From assembly GCA_003117195.1 (NCBI GenBank), contig BDSI01000135.1, forward strand, positions 232,008 through 296,007: a stretch of DNA of 64,000 nucleotides, read 5' to 3'. This DNA comes from Eudorina sp. 2006-703-Eu-15 (lineage: Eukaryota; Chlorophyta; Chlorophyceae; Chlamydomonadales; Volvocaceae). Position 1 is the stretch's first letter; each line of letters opens with the position of its first letter. Of this stretch, positions 31,912 to 41,395 are shown piece by piece. A program made the position numbers and the translations under genes. The notes under the pieces are model-generated. The model did not search any database. It was given only the letters and a program-made list of their open reading frames with translations, and was not told the origin of the DNA.

Positions 31912-32693
31912 ACCGACAGCCCGCAGTGGCGCAACGGTTGGAGCTGCTGCCGCACGTCCCGGCGCATGTCCCGGGTCAGCGCCTTGAGGCTTTGCCAGTG
32001 GACCTGCAGGACGCGCCGCTGCGCACCGTGCCGGCAGACGTACCCTGCCATCCGGAGAAGGAGGAGTGGGAATTTATTTACGGGAGCTGCCGACGGATCT
32101 CGTGGTCCACGCGCTCAGCGTGCCAGTGGCACCGCCCACCGTGGCCTGTGTCCTGGCGTCAGCGTTTGCGCTGCAGCGGCACTACGTGGCCCCACATGAC
32201 ACGCATGCGCATCCGCCGCGGCGTGTGTTTTCTGACCCGGTGCCGCTGGGGCGGGGATGCAAAGGATGCACACGTGTTGTGGCAGCGGCAGCCGGACTCG
32301 GAGCTTGCCACCGCCTTCACTGCTGCGCTGGCGGAGGTGCCCGACTTGCAAGAGGCCGTGGATGACGATGTGGAGGTAGAGATTGGGCGCGCGCTGCTGC
32401 AGCGGCAGCCGGGGTTCGGACTCGCCACCGCCCTGACGACGGTGTTGGTTGAGGCAGCCGACCAGCAGGAGGCCGCAGTGCAGCCGCAGTGCCCGAATGT
32501 CTGGAATGACAAACCTGTGATGGAGGAGCTGTGGAATGGAGGCGTGGTGGCGGGCGGGACCGGCGACAGCCGGTGAGTCGCGCGGTGTGCTGCGTGCTAC
32601 CGCTGGGACGGCACTCAGCGTCTGCGTGTGGTGTCCAATGGTGGGCAGAGGGTCTGCCCGCCGCCGGAGGAGCGCTTGGAAGTTGTGTAGGCG

Positions 32694-33225
32694 GTGCATC
32701 GTCAGCTCGGTCACCTGGGGGTGCGCCGCACGCTGGCGTTGCTGCAGCTGGGGCACTGGTGGTACGGGATGCGACAGGATGTGAGGCAGGTGGTGCGGCA
32801 ATGCCGGGTGTGTGATATGGGCAACGCGAGGGGCACCGTGCGCCCGGTGGAGCTGCATCCTCTCCCGATCAGGGGGCTGTTCTACCGCTGGGGCATGGAC
32901 ATGGCCGGGCCGCTGGTCGAGACCCCCGGGGCTACAAGTTTTGCATGATGGCCATCGAGCACTTCAGCAAGCACATCGAGGTGGTTGCGGGACAAGTTCG
33001 CTGCCAGTGCGTGTGGCGACGGCCTTCACAGACGTGCTGGCGCACTTCGGTGCGCCGGCCGAGATGGTGACTGACAATGACACGGAGTTTGAGGTGGAGT
33101 TTGCGGAGCTGTTGGAGCGCTGCTTCATTGACCACCGCTTGACCTCGGTCAATCGCCGGGCGCTGCTGGCGCTGCTGGATTCCACTGCTGGGGAATCACT
33201 GGCTGGTTGCGCCAGTGATTCCCCA
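32694..33225 (+). pseudogene. Integrase zinc-binding and core fragment
   Basis: MHRQLGHLGVRRTLALLQLG, then WWYGMRQDVRQVVRQCRVCD form the H...H...C..C zinc motif of Ty3 integrase. RWGMDMAGPLVETP carries the first core aspartate. After a frame change come MMAIEHFSKHIEVV and AHFGAPAEMVTDNDTEF with the second aspartate. The glutamate block is missing. A perfect inverted repeat of 20 bp or more, centred near 33207 (TTCCACTGCTGGGGAATCAC and its complement), follows and may mark a rearrangement. Confidence 0.7.
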
Positions 33226-33661
33226 GCAGTGGAAGGAGCGCCTGTCGCCGCCGATTGACTTCGATAATGCTGCCACCGCGGCTCAGTCGCTTGTTGATCG
33301 GGCGGCGTGGGTGCGCCAGGCGTACCCCACAGCGGCCGGCAACCTGCTCATCGTGCAGCACCGTGACACCCTGTGGTATGCGGCTATCGGCACGGGTCGC
33401 TACCTCGCGAAGCCCGTCGAGTTCGCCCCAGGTGACTATGTGTACATGCGGCGGGTGGGGGTGAACAACACCCTGCAATTCCCCCAGCACGACGAGATCC
33501 TGCGGGTGGTGTCGATCGGGCCGCTGGGCGTCGCGGTCCTGGTGGGGAGCGACAAGGTGCTGACGCGGCGGCATGTCAGTCAGCTGCTGCCCTGCTACAT
33601 GGAGGTGGACCCGGACACGCGTCTATTTCGGCCGGCGCGCGAGGCGCGACCTGCAGTGTGA
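33215..33661 (+). pseudogene. Integrase C-terminal part
   Basis: An open frame of 148 codons. DFDNAATAAQSLVDRAAWVR is the helix after the core. FAPGDYVYMRRVGVNNTLQF, then ILRVVSIGPLGVAVLVGSDK resembles the SH3-like (GPY/F-type) strand set that ends Ty3 integrases, with a final RRHVSQLLPCYM as in other copies. Confidence 0.6.
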
Positions 33662-33996
33662 AGTGTGCGGGTCGTCCCTCGGCGAGCCACGCATGCTCCT
33701 CTGCGACAGAGGTGCCGGAAGCTCGGTGTGGAGGGGCCCAAGGGCCCTGTGGCACAACGGGAGGCAGTCGGCGCGCTGCTATTCCCGAGGGCCGCGACGC
33801 GGCGGCAGGATGCGGAGGCTGCGGCGCTGGATGGGGGCCGCTGGAGCAGGGAAGAGGGAAAGAGATGCTGTGCCGGAAAGGGATCCTCGAGTACCAAGGT
33901 GCCCTGGCGCGGCCGAGGTATTTCGTGGTGCGCAGTGATGGGGGAAAGTCCGAGGAGGTGACCTTGAGCCGGGCGCGGAAGATGCTGGTGACGTAG
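33648..33996 (+). pseudogene. PHD-like cysteine cluster and element tail
   Basis: LQCEVCGSSLGEPRMLLCDR resembles the first half of a PHD finger (CxxC...LLCDxC). The frame must shift by one base to reach CRKLGVEGPKGPV, and the second zinc half is not seen. In another frame YFVVRSDGGKSEEVTLSRAR ends at the stop 33994-33996. Interpretation is tentative. Confidence 0.4.
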
Positions 33997-35250
33997 GTTA
34001 GATGATCGCAGGGCAGGTGCCGTACAGACGTAGTCGGTGTTGAAGTAGGGCAGTTGCTGGGATGTTCCGACGGCGATTGTTGGCTTGTAGTTGCAGTCCA
34101 GGATTGTCAGTCAAGAGTTTGGTGCCGACGTCAGTCGGAGGTAAGTATGGCAGTTTAGTGCAGGTGGCGCTGAGGACAATGGGCGCAGATGTTGTTGTTG
34201 GGGTACTCGTTAAGCGCGGTAGGTGCTGTGGTGGTACGTATCTGGCCAATAGGCTGGTCTTGGGGGAGTACCATGGCAGCGTCGCGCTGCATCCAGGTGA
34301 GTGTCATCCTCATCGCACATGGCGTTGCGCATCATGGCCTTGCGATGTGCCTGCGTATGTAGCCTAGCAGCATGCCCCACCAGTGCGTCTTTCGTTGCCA
34401 TTCCCGTGGCACTCCACCCCGTGGCGGTGTGGGAGCACACTCGTGCGTGGTTCGGATCTCGGGGGCCGTGAAAACGCCCCAGCGCGCGCACCGTACAGCA
34501 ACACGCGCAAAAATCCTGGCCCTGCAATTCCACGTAGCGGTATGGGTAGAGGCCGTGCTTGCATGAGTAGCCGGCCTCAGCTGGGTGCAGGAACCCCTAG
34601 AGCGAGCCGGTGAGCCCCAGTGCTGCCCACCCAATGGGACACGTGTGCGGTACATCTGTACATCTGCATGTGTGCGTGATCCCCCGCCCGTGGTTGTGGG
34701 GGGAGGTAATCGTTTTTCAGCAGAAACAACCGTGTGTGGTGATCCCACCCACCCACACTCGGCTGTGGCAGGGCCCAGGTGTCATCAAGAGCTCAAACCA
34801 CCATCGGAGCCTGACACCATAGTGCGTGCACTCACTTCCAATTGGCTTCCTGCTGGCCAACACGCACAAGTGCCAAACAAAGACACGGTCGTCGCGGTGT
34901 CGCACCATGTTCACAGAGGTTGCTCAAGGGGAGATCCGGGCTTGTAGACCTTCCATTGTCATCGTAATACGAAAGTGACTGCAAATGCAGAGTCCCCCAA
35001 ACAAAAAGCGCACAAAGAAGACCCATCCTCAGATGTTAGGCATGCCATCTATACCTACCAATGTCCCAGCTCCAAGCTCCCAGTAAGACAAGTGCCACAA
35101 CCCGCCGCACAATGATGAGTCCATTCATCCTACATTCAAGTCCTGCTTTGGTTCCTATCCAGACGCAATGCAGTGTGTGCATATAGCAGACATCATCATC
35201 ATCATCCACCTAGAGCTTCTGCTCCACCTCTCCCTCCTGCGACTCAGCTA
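33997..35250. other. No gene seen
   Basis: About 1.25 kb with scattered short frames on both strands, no domain and no paired splice pattern. It may contain the 3' end of the decayed element on the left. Confidence 0.5.
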
Positions 35251-35259
35251 CTTTAACTG

Positions 35260-36330
35260 TCCCCCGCCTCTACTCGGCAGTCGCCCGCCTCTACTCAGCA
35301 GTCCCCCGCCTCTACTCGGCAATCCCCCGCCATTACTTGACAGTCCCGTGCTTCACCCCAGCATCCCTCCGCTTCACCCTGACGTCCGCTTGCTTCACCC
35401 CAGCGTCTGCCTGCTTCGCTTCAGTGTCCCCCTACTTCACCTCAGCGTCAACCTGCTTCACCTCAGCCTCAACCTGCTTCACCTCAGCCTCAACCTGCTT
35501 CACCCCGGCGTCCACCTGCTTCACCCCGGTGTCCCGCGCTTCACCTCGGCGTCCGCCCGCTTCACCTCCGCGTCCGCCCGCTTCACCTCGGCGTCCGCCC
35601 GCTTCGCCTCGGCGTTCGCCCGCTTCGCCTCGGCGTTCGCCCGCTTCGCCTCGGCGTTCGCCCGCTTCGCCTCGGCTTCTACCCGCTTCGCCTTGGCATT
35701 CGCCCGCTTCGCGTCGGCGTCCGCCCGCTTCGACTTGGCTTCCGCCCGCTTCGCCTCGGCGTCCGCCCGCTTCACCTCGGCGTCCGCCCGCTTCGCCGCT
35801 TCGCCTGGGCGTCCGCCTGCTCCGCGTCGGCGTCCGCCTGCTCCGCGTCGGCGTCTGCCTGCTCCGCGTCGGCGTCTGCCTGCTCCGCGTCGGCGTCCGC
35901 CTGCTCCGCGTCGGCGTCTGCCTGCTCCGCGTCGGCGTCCGCCTGCTCCGCGTCGGCGTCCGCCTGCTCCGCGTCGGCGTCTGCCTGCTCCGCGTCGGCG
36001 TCCGCCTGCTCCGCGTCGGCGTCTGCCTGCTTCGCCTGGGCGTCCGCCTGCTTCGCCTGGGCGTCCGCCTGCTCCGCCTCGGCGTCCGCCTGCTCCGCCT
36101 CGGCGTCCGCCTGCTCCGCCTCGGCGTCCGCCTGCTCCGCCTCGGCGTCTGCCCGCTTCGCCTCGGCGTCCGCCTGCTCCGCCTCGGCGTCCGCCTGCTC
36201 CGCCTCGGCGTCCGCCTGCTCCGCCTCGGCGTCCGCCTGCTCCGCCTCAGCGTCCGCCTGCTCCGCCTCGGCGTCCGCATGCATTACCTCGGCATCCACC
36301 TGCTCCGCCTGAGCGTTCGCCTGCTCCGCC
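35260..36330. repeat. 21-bp tandem array, about 50 units
   Basis: Units of the form GCCTCGGCGTCCGCCTGCTCC on the plus strand (minus strand reads a seven-residue ADAEAEQ-type unit). Left units drift to TCTACTCGGCAGTCCCCCGCC, the middle to AAGCGG-type and the right to GAGCAGG-type variants. A short unit at about 35797-35812 breaks the 21-bp phase. The right half (35772-36330) is coding in the HNH-like gene; the left half lies beyond its stop. Confidence 0.85.
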
Positions 36331-39300
36331 GCCAGCTGCCACAACTGAGCAGCCAGATACTTCTGCATCAGAGCCGGGTCATAGCCATGTGAGGCCCAGC
36401 CCTCCTTCGAAACCTTCAGAGTGCCGGGCTTGAGCCAGCCCTCTCTTTCGGCATTCCTGATCGCGAGCTGCGCGTGCACTGCAAGCAGCCGGCGGTCAGG
36501 GAGCTTGTCACCCGTCACGTGCAGGTTCTGGCCGTGCACGTCCTTCCACTTCTTGGTGTCGCCCTTGCTCGCGTCACCCGTCCCGATGTTCGACGATGGA
36601 TGCTTCGGGTCCAGCCGCGACGGGTTCAGGACGTAAATCTGAGCAAGAAAGCACGGGATAGCCAGAAGCAAAGCACAATTTCGAGGAGAACACGAGCCAA
36701 AATTTGTTTGAGGGCACGAAAGGGTAGAGTGGTCGCTATCCGTCGTACTTGGGGTCGTACGTTTCGGCTTGGCTCCTTCCGTGTGTTTGTTTGTTGTTTC
36801 GTTCGACGTCGGTAGCTGTTTCTCCTCCGCTGTTTCCGTCATCTAAGGGAGCTAGTTCCGTCTTTGCCGTGGGCTCTTAGGACTAATCGGCGGCTTTGTC
36901 AGGGCGCTCCTTTCGGCGCCAAGCTTCATCTGCTTTCCCACCCGCCCACCCGGCAACCTAAGCAGGGGGTGTCGCGCCCTTCGGGTCCCGGGAGGGGGAT
37001 CGGACCGCGGGACGGCCTTCGTGAGACTGGGCGAGCGGGAGAGGGCGCTGCGGTTTGGGCCTAGGCAGGAGCGCGAACTTCAGCCGTGGACTTGAATCGG
37101 TACTTAGAGCTCGCGCCATGAAGCAACCCAAGTAAAGGCAGTACAACGTACTTCAAAGGATGAAACTTTGTACTAAACCACCTCACCTCCCAGCCCTCGA
37201 CCCCGCAAAGGATGAAACTTTGTACTAAACCACCTCACCTCCCAGCCCTCGGCCCCGCAAATGAACATACGTCCATACCTTGAATACGCTGCGGCCCTCA
37301 CTATTCTCAGGGATGATTGTGAAGTCGAGCTTGTCGAATGCGCCCTCCACTTCCTTGCGCATCAAGAGGATATTGCGAGGTTCGTGCACGGACTTGATCC
37401 CCAGCGGGGCCTGTGCACAAGGGTTGGAAACAAGTACCGGGATTTTATATTGTGTTTTGCTTTGTATGTGCCCTAGGTGGTCCTTTCACACGTCAATATC
37501 TTGCGGCACGGCTTCAACAAGAACAACGGGCATGAGCTGTCTCATCTACAACAACCGCAGGCCGCAGACTTACAAGCAAACCCTTGCTCCACCACCCCTT
37601 CTGGCGGAAGATGTGGCCAGCTCTGATAGCGCTGCGCGGCATTTCCTCGCCGGTCACCATGCACGTCACTGGTTTGTCATCTTGTTTGTAGCCGTAGTAC
37701 TCAAGAGCTGGTGGGCGGTACACGTTGGAGTCCCTGCTGCTGGCCGAACTAGTCCCCTCAAGCTGGCCGCAAAGGATGATGCTGATGAATTGCTGCATCT
37801 CCTCCAGCCGCGTCCCTAGCCGCTGCTCCAACTCATCCAGCAAATCCCCCGCCTTGTCGCCCAGCCGCGTCCCTAGCCGCTGCACCAACCCTTCGAGCAA
37901 TACTGCATGCGTTTGCGGCCAAAGGAAATGAGGCTTTAGAAGCTATTAGCCCAGACTAGCCCAGACTAACAATGACAAGGCAGCCCCGCGTAGGCCGCAG
38001 CTCCCGTGACACCAGAAGAACATCCGCGCGCTGACTGACCCTAAACCCAACCCACGACTGCTAAACCCTAAACCCTAAACCCTAAACCCAACCCACGACG
38101 CAGCGGCCCAAGGACAGCAAGATATCCAGGTCAACTTGCAGGAAGCCGTTCAAAGTTCGGCTCTAAAGGCACACTAAGCTCAAGGTGGAGTGCACCGAGT
38201 GCCAAAAACTGGCAGGTGCGGAGCCCGTGTGCCTTGGCATGGGCGTAGGCTGGCAGAGGCACTTTTGTAACGAAAAAACTTTTTGCATGGCAGTATCATG
38301 CCGGAAATGAAGACTTGCGCAAACCCTACATCAGCAATCCTGCGTTGCAGGACAGACGTTCTAGTCTGAGTCCCCGCTTCAAATCAAACCCAGGAACGAG
38401 CGGTGAACAAACCTCGCCACCGCAGTGGAAAGGACAGAAAGCCTGGATGGGGGCCCCGCCTCCCACTGCGTGACCCTGTTTTGACGCCCCGAGCGCGCCA
38501 CGCCGCGCCACGCAGCTCCTGTACTATGCTGCGCTCTGATCCGCAGCAGGTAAAACACTTACGTACTATACCGAGCCACTCGTACCAGAGTCTAAGCTTA
38601 GATCAAGCTAGCACAACTCACCGGCTCCTGTCGTGCTCCCCGCGCCTAGGCCAGCCGCTGAGGCTGCACGACATGCGAGCGGTCGGGGCACACGTGAAAA
38701 TTACAGTTGCATGTCAAAGTGTGTAAATGCGACGTGCGGAAACGCGACACGCTGCCAATGTCGTCTTACTCCCAACGTGCATGCCACTGCACGTCTCAAG
38801 CCTCCTGCATACCGCACACCGTAGCGTGCAACAACAACCCCAATACGCTTCAATGATTTTCATTGGTTGGTTGGTCAATAGGACGCGCCCAGCTGTGCCC
38901 AACGTACTACACCTCCGCGGGACACTAGAGCCGGAGTCTTAACTCAGGTCAAGTCTGGGCTAGCACAACCAACTCACCAGCTCCAGCCGCGCTCTCCACG
39001 CGGAGGCCAGCTGCCCAGGCTGCACGACATGGGAGCGGTCGGGGGCAGGTGGAGATGATAATATGTTGGTGCGGGGTTGCTGGGTGCAAGGCGCGCTAAC
39101 ACGTGCGGGGTTCCGCGCACCAATGCATGGAGCCCGTGAGTGTTTTGAAAATGAATGCGGGCGTCGCGACAGGAATGGAAGCAGGAAGGGCAGCAGTTCA
39201 AAGATCCTCCTACCTCTCGCAGACCGCGCGAACGCAATGATTGCCTTATCTCTATCCTTGCTTATTGCTGCGCCTGTTGGAAAGAACTTGAGCTGCTCCT

Positions 39301-39409
39301 CCGATAGTTGCGACAGCGTAAAGAGAAGGTCGCCGAGCTCGTCCCCGTCCAAGCCGAGCGCCTCCGCGGCAGCGTTGAAAGCCGCAGCCACCTCCTCTTT
39401 GCTAACCAT
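35772..39409 (-). CDS. HNH-nuclease-like protein with a C-terminal ADAEAEQ repeat helix
   Basis: Modelled exons (minus): 39409-39214, 37902-37574, 37410-37279, 36638-35772, giving 507 aa with matching phases and GT-AG borders. The N-terminus (VSKEEVAAAFNAAAEALGLD) is helical. Residues about 115-220 resemble HNH_2-type domains: KPVTCMVTGEEMPRSAIRAG followed by HIF (Cys, Thr-Gly, first His), then EPRNILLMRKEVEGAFDKLD (the N and the aFD segment). The position of the last His seems occupied by Val or Glu, so activity is doubtful. VFKIYVLNPSRLDPKHPSS and RRLLAVHAQLAIRNAEREGW follow the domain as in related proteins. The last about 185 residues are about 26 seven-residue repeats, predicted one long charged helix. 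The stop at 35772 arises where the DNA array changes phase. An alternative start in exon 4 (ATG 36842, MTETAEEKQLPTS) gives a 356-aa protein without the HNH part. Function unknown. Confidence 0.62.
37153..37257. repeat. Tandem duplication of about 52 bp in intron 3 of the HNH-like gene
   Basis: Two nearly identical copies beginning AAAGGATGAAACTTTGTACT; they differ by A/G before CCCCGC. Confidence 0.9.
38061..38090. repeat. Interstitial telomere-like (CCCTAAA)4 tract
   Basis: Four consecutive CTAAACC units, the Arabidopsis-type telomere heptamer, inside intron 1 of the HNH-like gene. CTAAACCCAACCCACGAC flanks it on both sides (38041-38058 and about 38083-38099). Confidence 0.85.
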
Positions 39410-39423
39410 ACCGCTCGTGCAGT

Positions 39424-39665
39424 GGCACAACAAAGTCTGAAGGACGGCTACACGCTTTATGCCGAGGCGTGTATGTTACCGAAGTTGCGGAAAGCGATGT
39501 TGCCAGTGCTGAAAAGCTACTGTTTAAGATCTATAGTTGTGAGCCTCCTTTCTGCTGACTGCTCGTTCGTGCGTTGTGGTGTTGGATGTGAGAATGCTGA
39601 AGCACAACAAGGTCTGAAGGACGGCTATACGCTGTATGCTGATGCAGGGTTATCTGAATGTGTTA
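39424..39665. repeat. Pair of diverged direct repeats
   Basis: Two copies of about 45 bp sharing GTCTGAAGGACGGCTA, at 39434-39478 and 39611-39660, reading LKDGYTLYA in one frame. A related motif (GLYADAGLGE) occurs on the minus strand near 40910-40945. They lie just left of the transposon's left terminal repeat. Confidence 0.6.
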
Positions 39666-39802
39666 GTTTAGTAGTTTGCGTTGCATAGACGTTTGACCGA
39701 AGTTTAAGCAAGGTCAAGTTCTTGGGCGCAGTCCAGCAATGTGCAAATGTCCGCGATGGGGACGGCTTCAGTCCCAAAAAGAATTGCGGATTTCTGAGCC
39801 TG

Positions 39803-39848
39803 AGGCGGCATTCACATATGAAGCAGGAATCGCGCGTGCCTGAAATGA
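39803..39848 (+). repeat. Left terminal inverted repeat candidate
   Basis: Begins AGGCGGCATTCACATATGAA. Aligned without gaps to the reverse complement of 50174-50219 it matches at about 36 of 46 positions, with the outer 20 bases differing only once. Confidence 0.6.
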
Positions 39849-41395
39849 AAAAGACAAAAATGCCTCCGGCCACTGTTCACATAGAGGACGAAATTACAAA
39901 TCTTTTGAGTTTCAGTTACCGTTGATTTCATGCTCGGCCGTGGATGAAATGTACCGAGGCCGAAAATTTTGTTGCTGAAATCTGAAGCATGAAACAACAA
40001 GTGATCTGACGCAGAGCAGAGAGCTGGGCCACTGACCCCTCGCCAGAAAAAATGCGTTGTTTTGCGCCTTCGGCCTGACAAAGTATCATAAAATAATGTT
40101 ATCTATCAAAGTTATTATGGGCAAAAGACCTGATATGTAATGGATAGGAAGCTCGTCCAGACCATCCCCTCGCATTACCGTTATGAGGTCTGCTGGCGCC
40201 TCTGGCCGCTCGCAAGCAAGGCGCACCCGCTGACATCTATTCTCATACATAAACATTCATTCCAAGCAGCATGGCTTTGGCGTGGGCGCTTCCAGGAATG
40301 TTGGTGGTGGACATGCACAGAGCTTTTGAGCCACGCGCGTCAGAGCGCGTCACCTCGGCACCAACGCTCGCCGTAGGAAGTCAGTATAAGTCACTAAGGT
40401 CATTTTGGCCCAGGGGTTCCTAGGGATTCGCTACTTTCGGGCGAGGAGCCCGTCCGGTACTCGTTCCCGCAGTCGTCTGTCCCGCCAGCCCTGACGCGTG
40501 CAAATTTCGGCCCCACGCCCAGCCCCCAATCCCATCCCCCGACCCGACCCGTCTTAAGCCGCTAACAAAAACTCCGGCACACATCGGATGGGAACCTTAG
40601 TGCATGAATTGGATGAATTTTACATACAGTAGACCACGCATGGTGGTGCCCCCAAGGGCCCCGAAGGGCAGCAAAGGAGCCCGCTCCCCGCACCGCAATA
40701 TGGTAGAGAAGAGATCAAAAGTGTCAGCACAGACATGAAAGCCAGCCAGACACAGTTGCCACGACACGTCTAGCGGGGAGTTCCATCTAGTCCATACGTC
40801 ATCGTATCGTATGGTTTGACAAACCCCGTTTCGTTCCACAAACCCCGATCCCGCCCAATGCACGAATACACGCAACCAGACATCCTGCGCGTCTCTCGCA
40901 TCACACAATCTTCACCGAGCCCAGCATCCGCATAAAGACCCTGTGCTTTGTCTCCAGACGTCCAATGCCACGACTGGTTCTCAGACCCCAGCCTCTTGCA
41001 CCATCCATCGTCCCACAGTAACGAGACCACGACACACACTGTAACGAGCACACCATTGCCTGGCATATGTACACTGGCGTATCAAATCTGTACCGGAACT
41101 GTACAAATTCCATAAAGGCAAACGCTGCCCCTAAGAAATGGTCTCGGCATCGCAACCTAGACATGCATGTACCGCTCTAAGGGGACACTCCACCCTGGCA
41201 TGCTTTCGAATCGTACGAATGTCGTGCGAAACGTGTATCCAGTTTAGGTTTCATCGCACTATTACAGCACACATACTTGACCATGCATCAATGAGACATT
41301 AACCACACTCCTATTATTGCTCCAAACAAGCTGCGAGTGCGGCCTATGCACAGAGTCCGCCCCTCAAACCCTGCATGCGTCGCGCGCCCCGTCCC

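Larger units (their letters stand above)
31760..33996 (+). mobile_element. Decayed Ty3-like integrase region
   Basis: Plus-strand broken frames with integrase zinc finger, catalytic core pieces, an integrase C-terminal strand set and a half PHD-like cysteine cluster. The first 900 bp (31760-32690) have no recognised domain, only interrupted frames. The copy abuts the Penelope-like insertion on its left. It could be the 3' half of the decayed element at 17.1-21.3 kb, because strand and domain order fit. Confidence 0.6.

Noticed and set aside
32115..32858. Minus-strand frame of 247 codons (His/Pro-rich)
   Set aside because: Antisense of the integrase zinc-finger region, without domain features of its own.
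35168..36433. Plus-strand frames of over 350 codons rich in Arg/Pro/Leu repeats
   Set aside because: Antisense and shifted readings of the 21-bp array; the minus frame connects to spliced HNH-like exons, the plus frames connect to nothing.
36639..36842. Upstream extension MTETAEEKQLPTS as the true start of the HNH-like gene
   Set aside because: Splicing from the exon at 37279-37410 into 36638 keeps phase and joins two parts of the HNH-type region. The extension is kept only as a possible alternative start.
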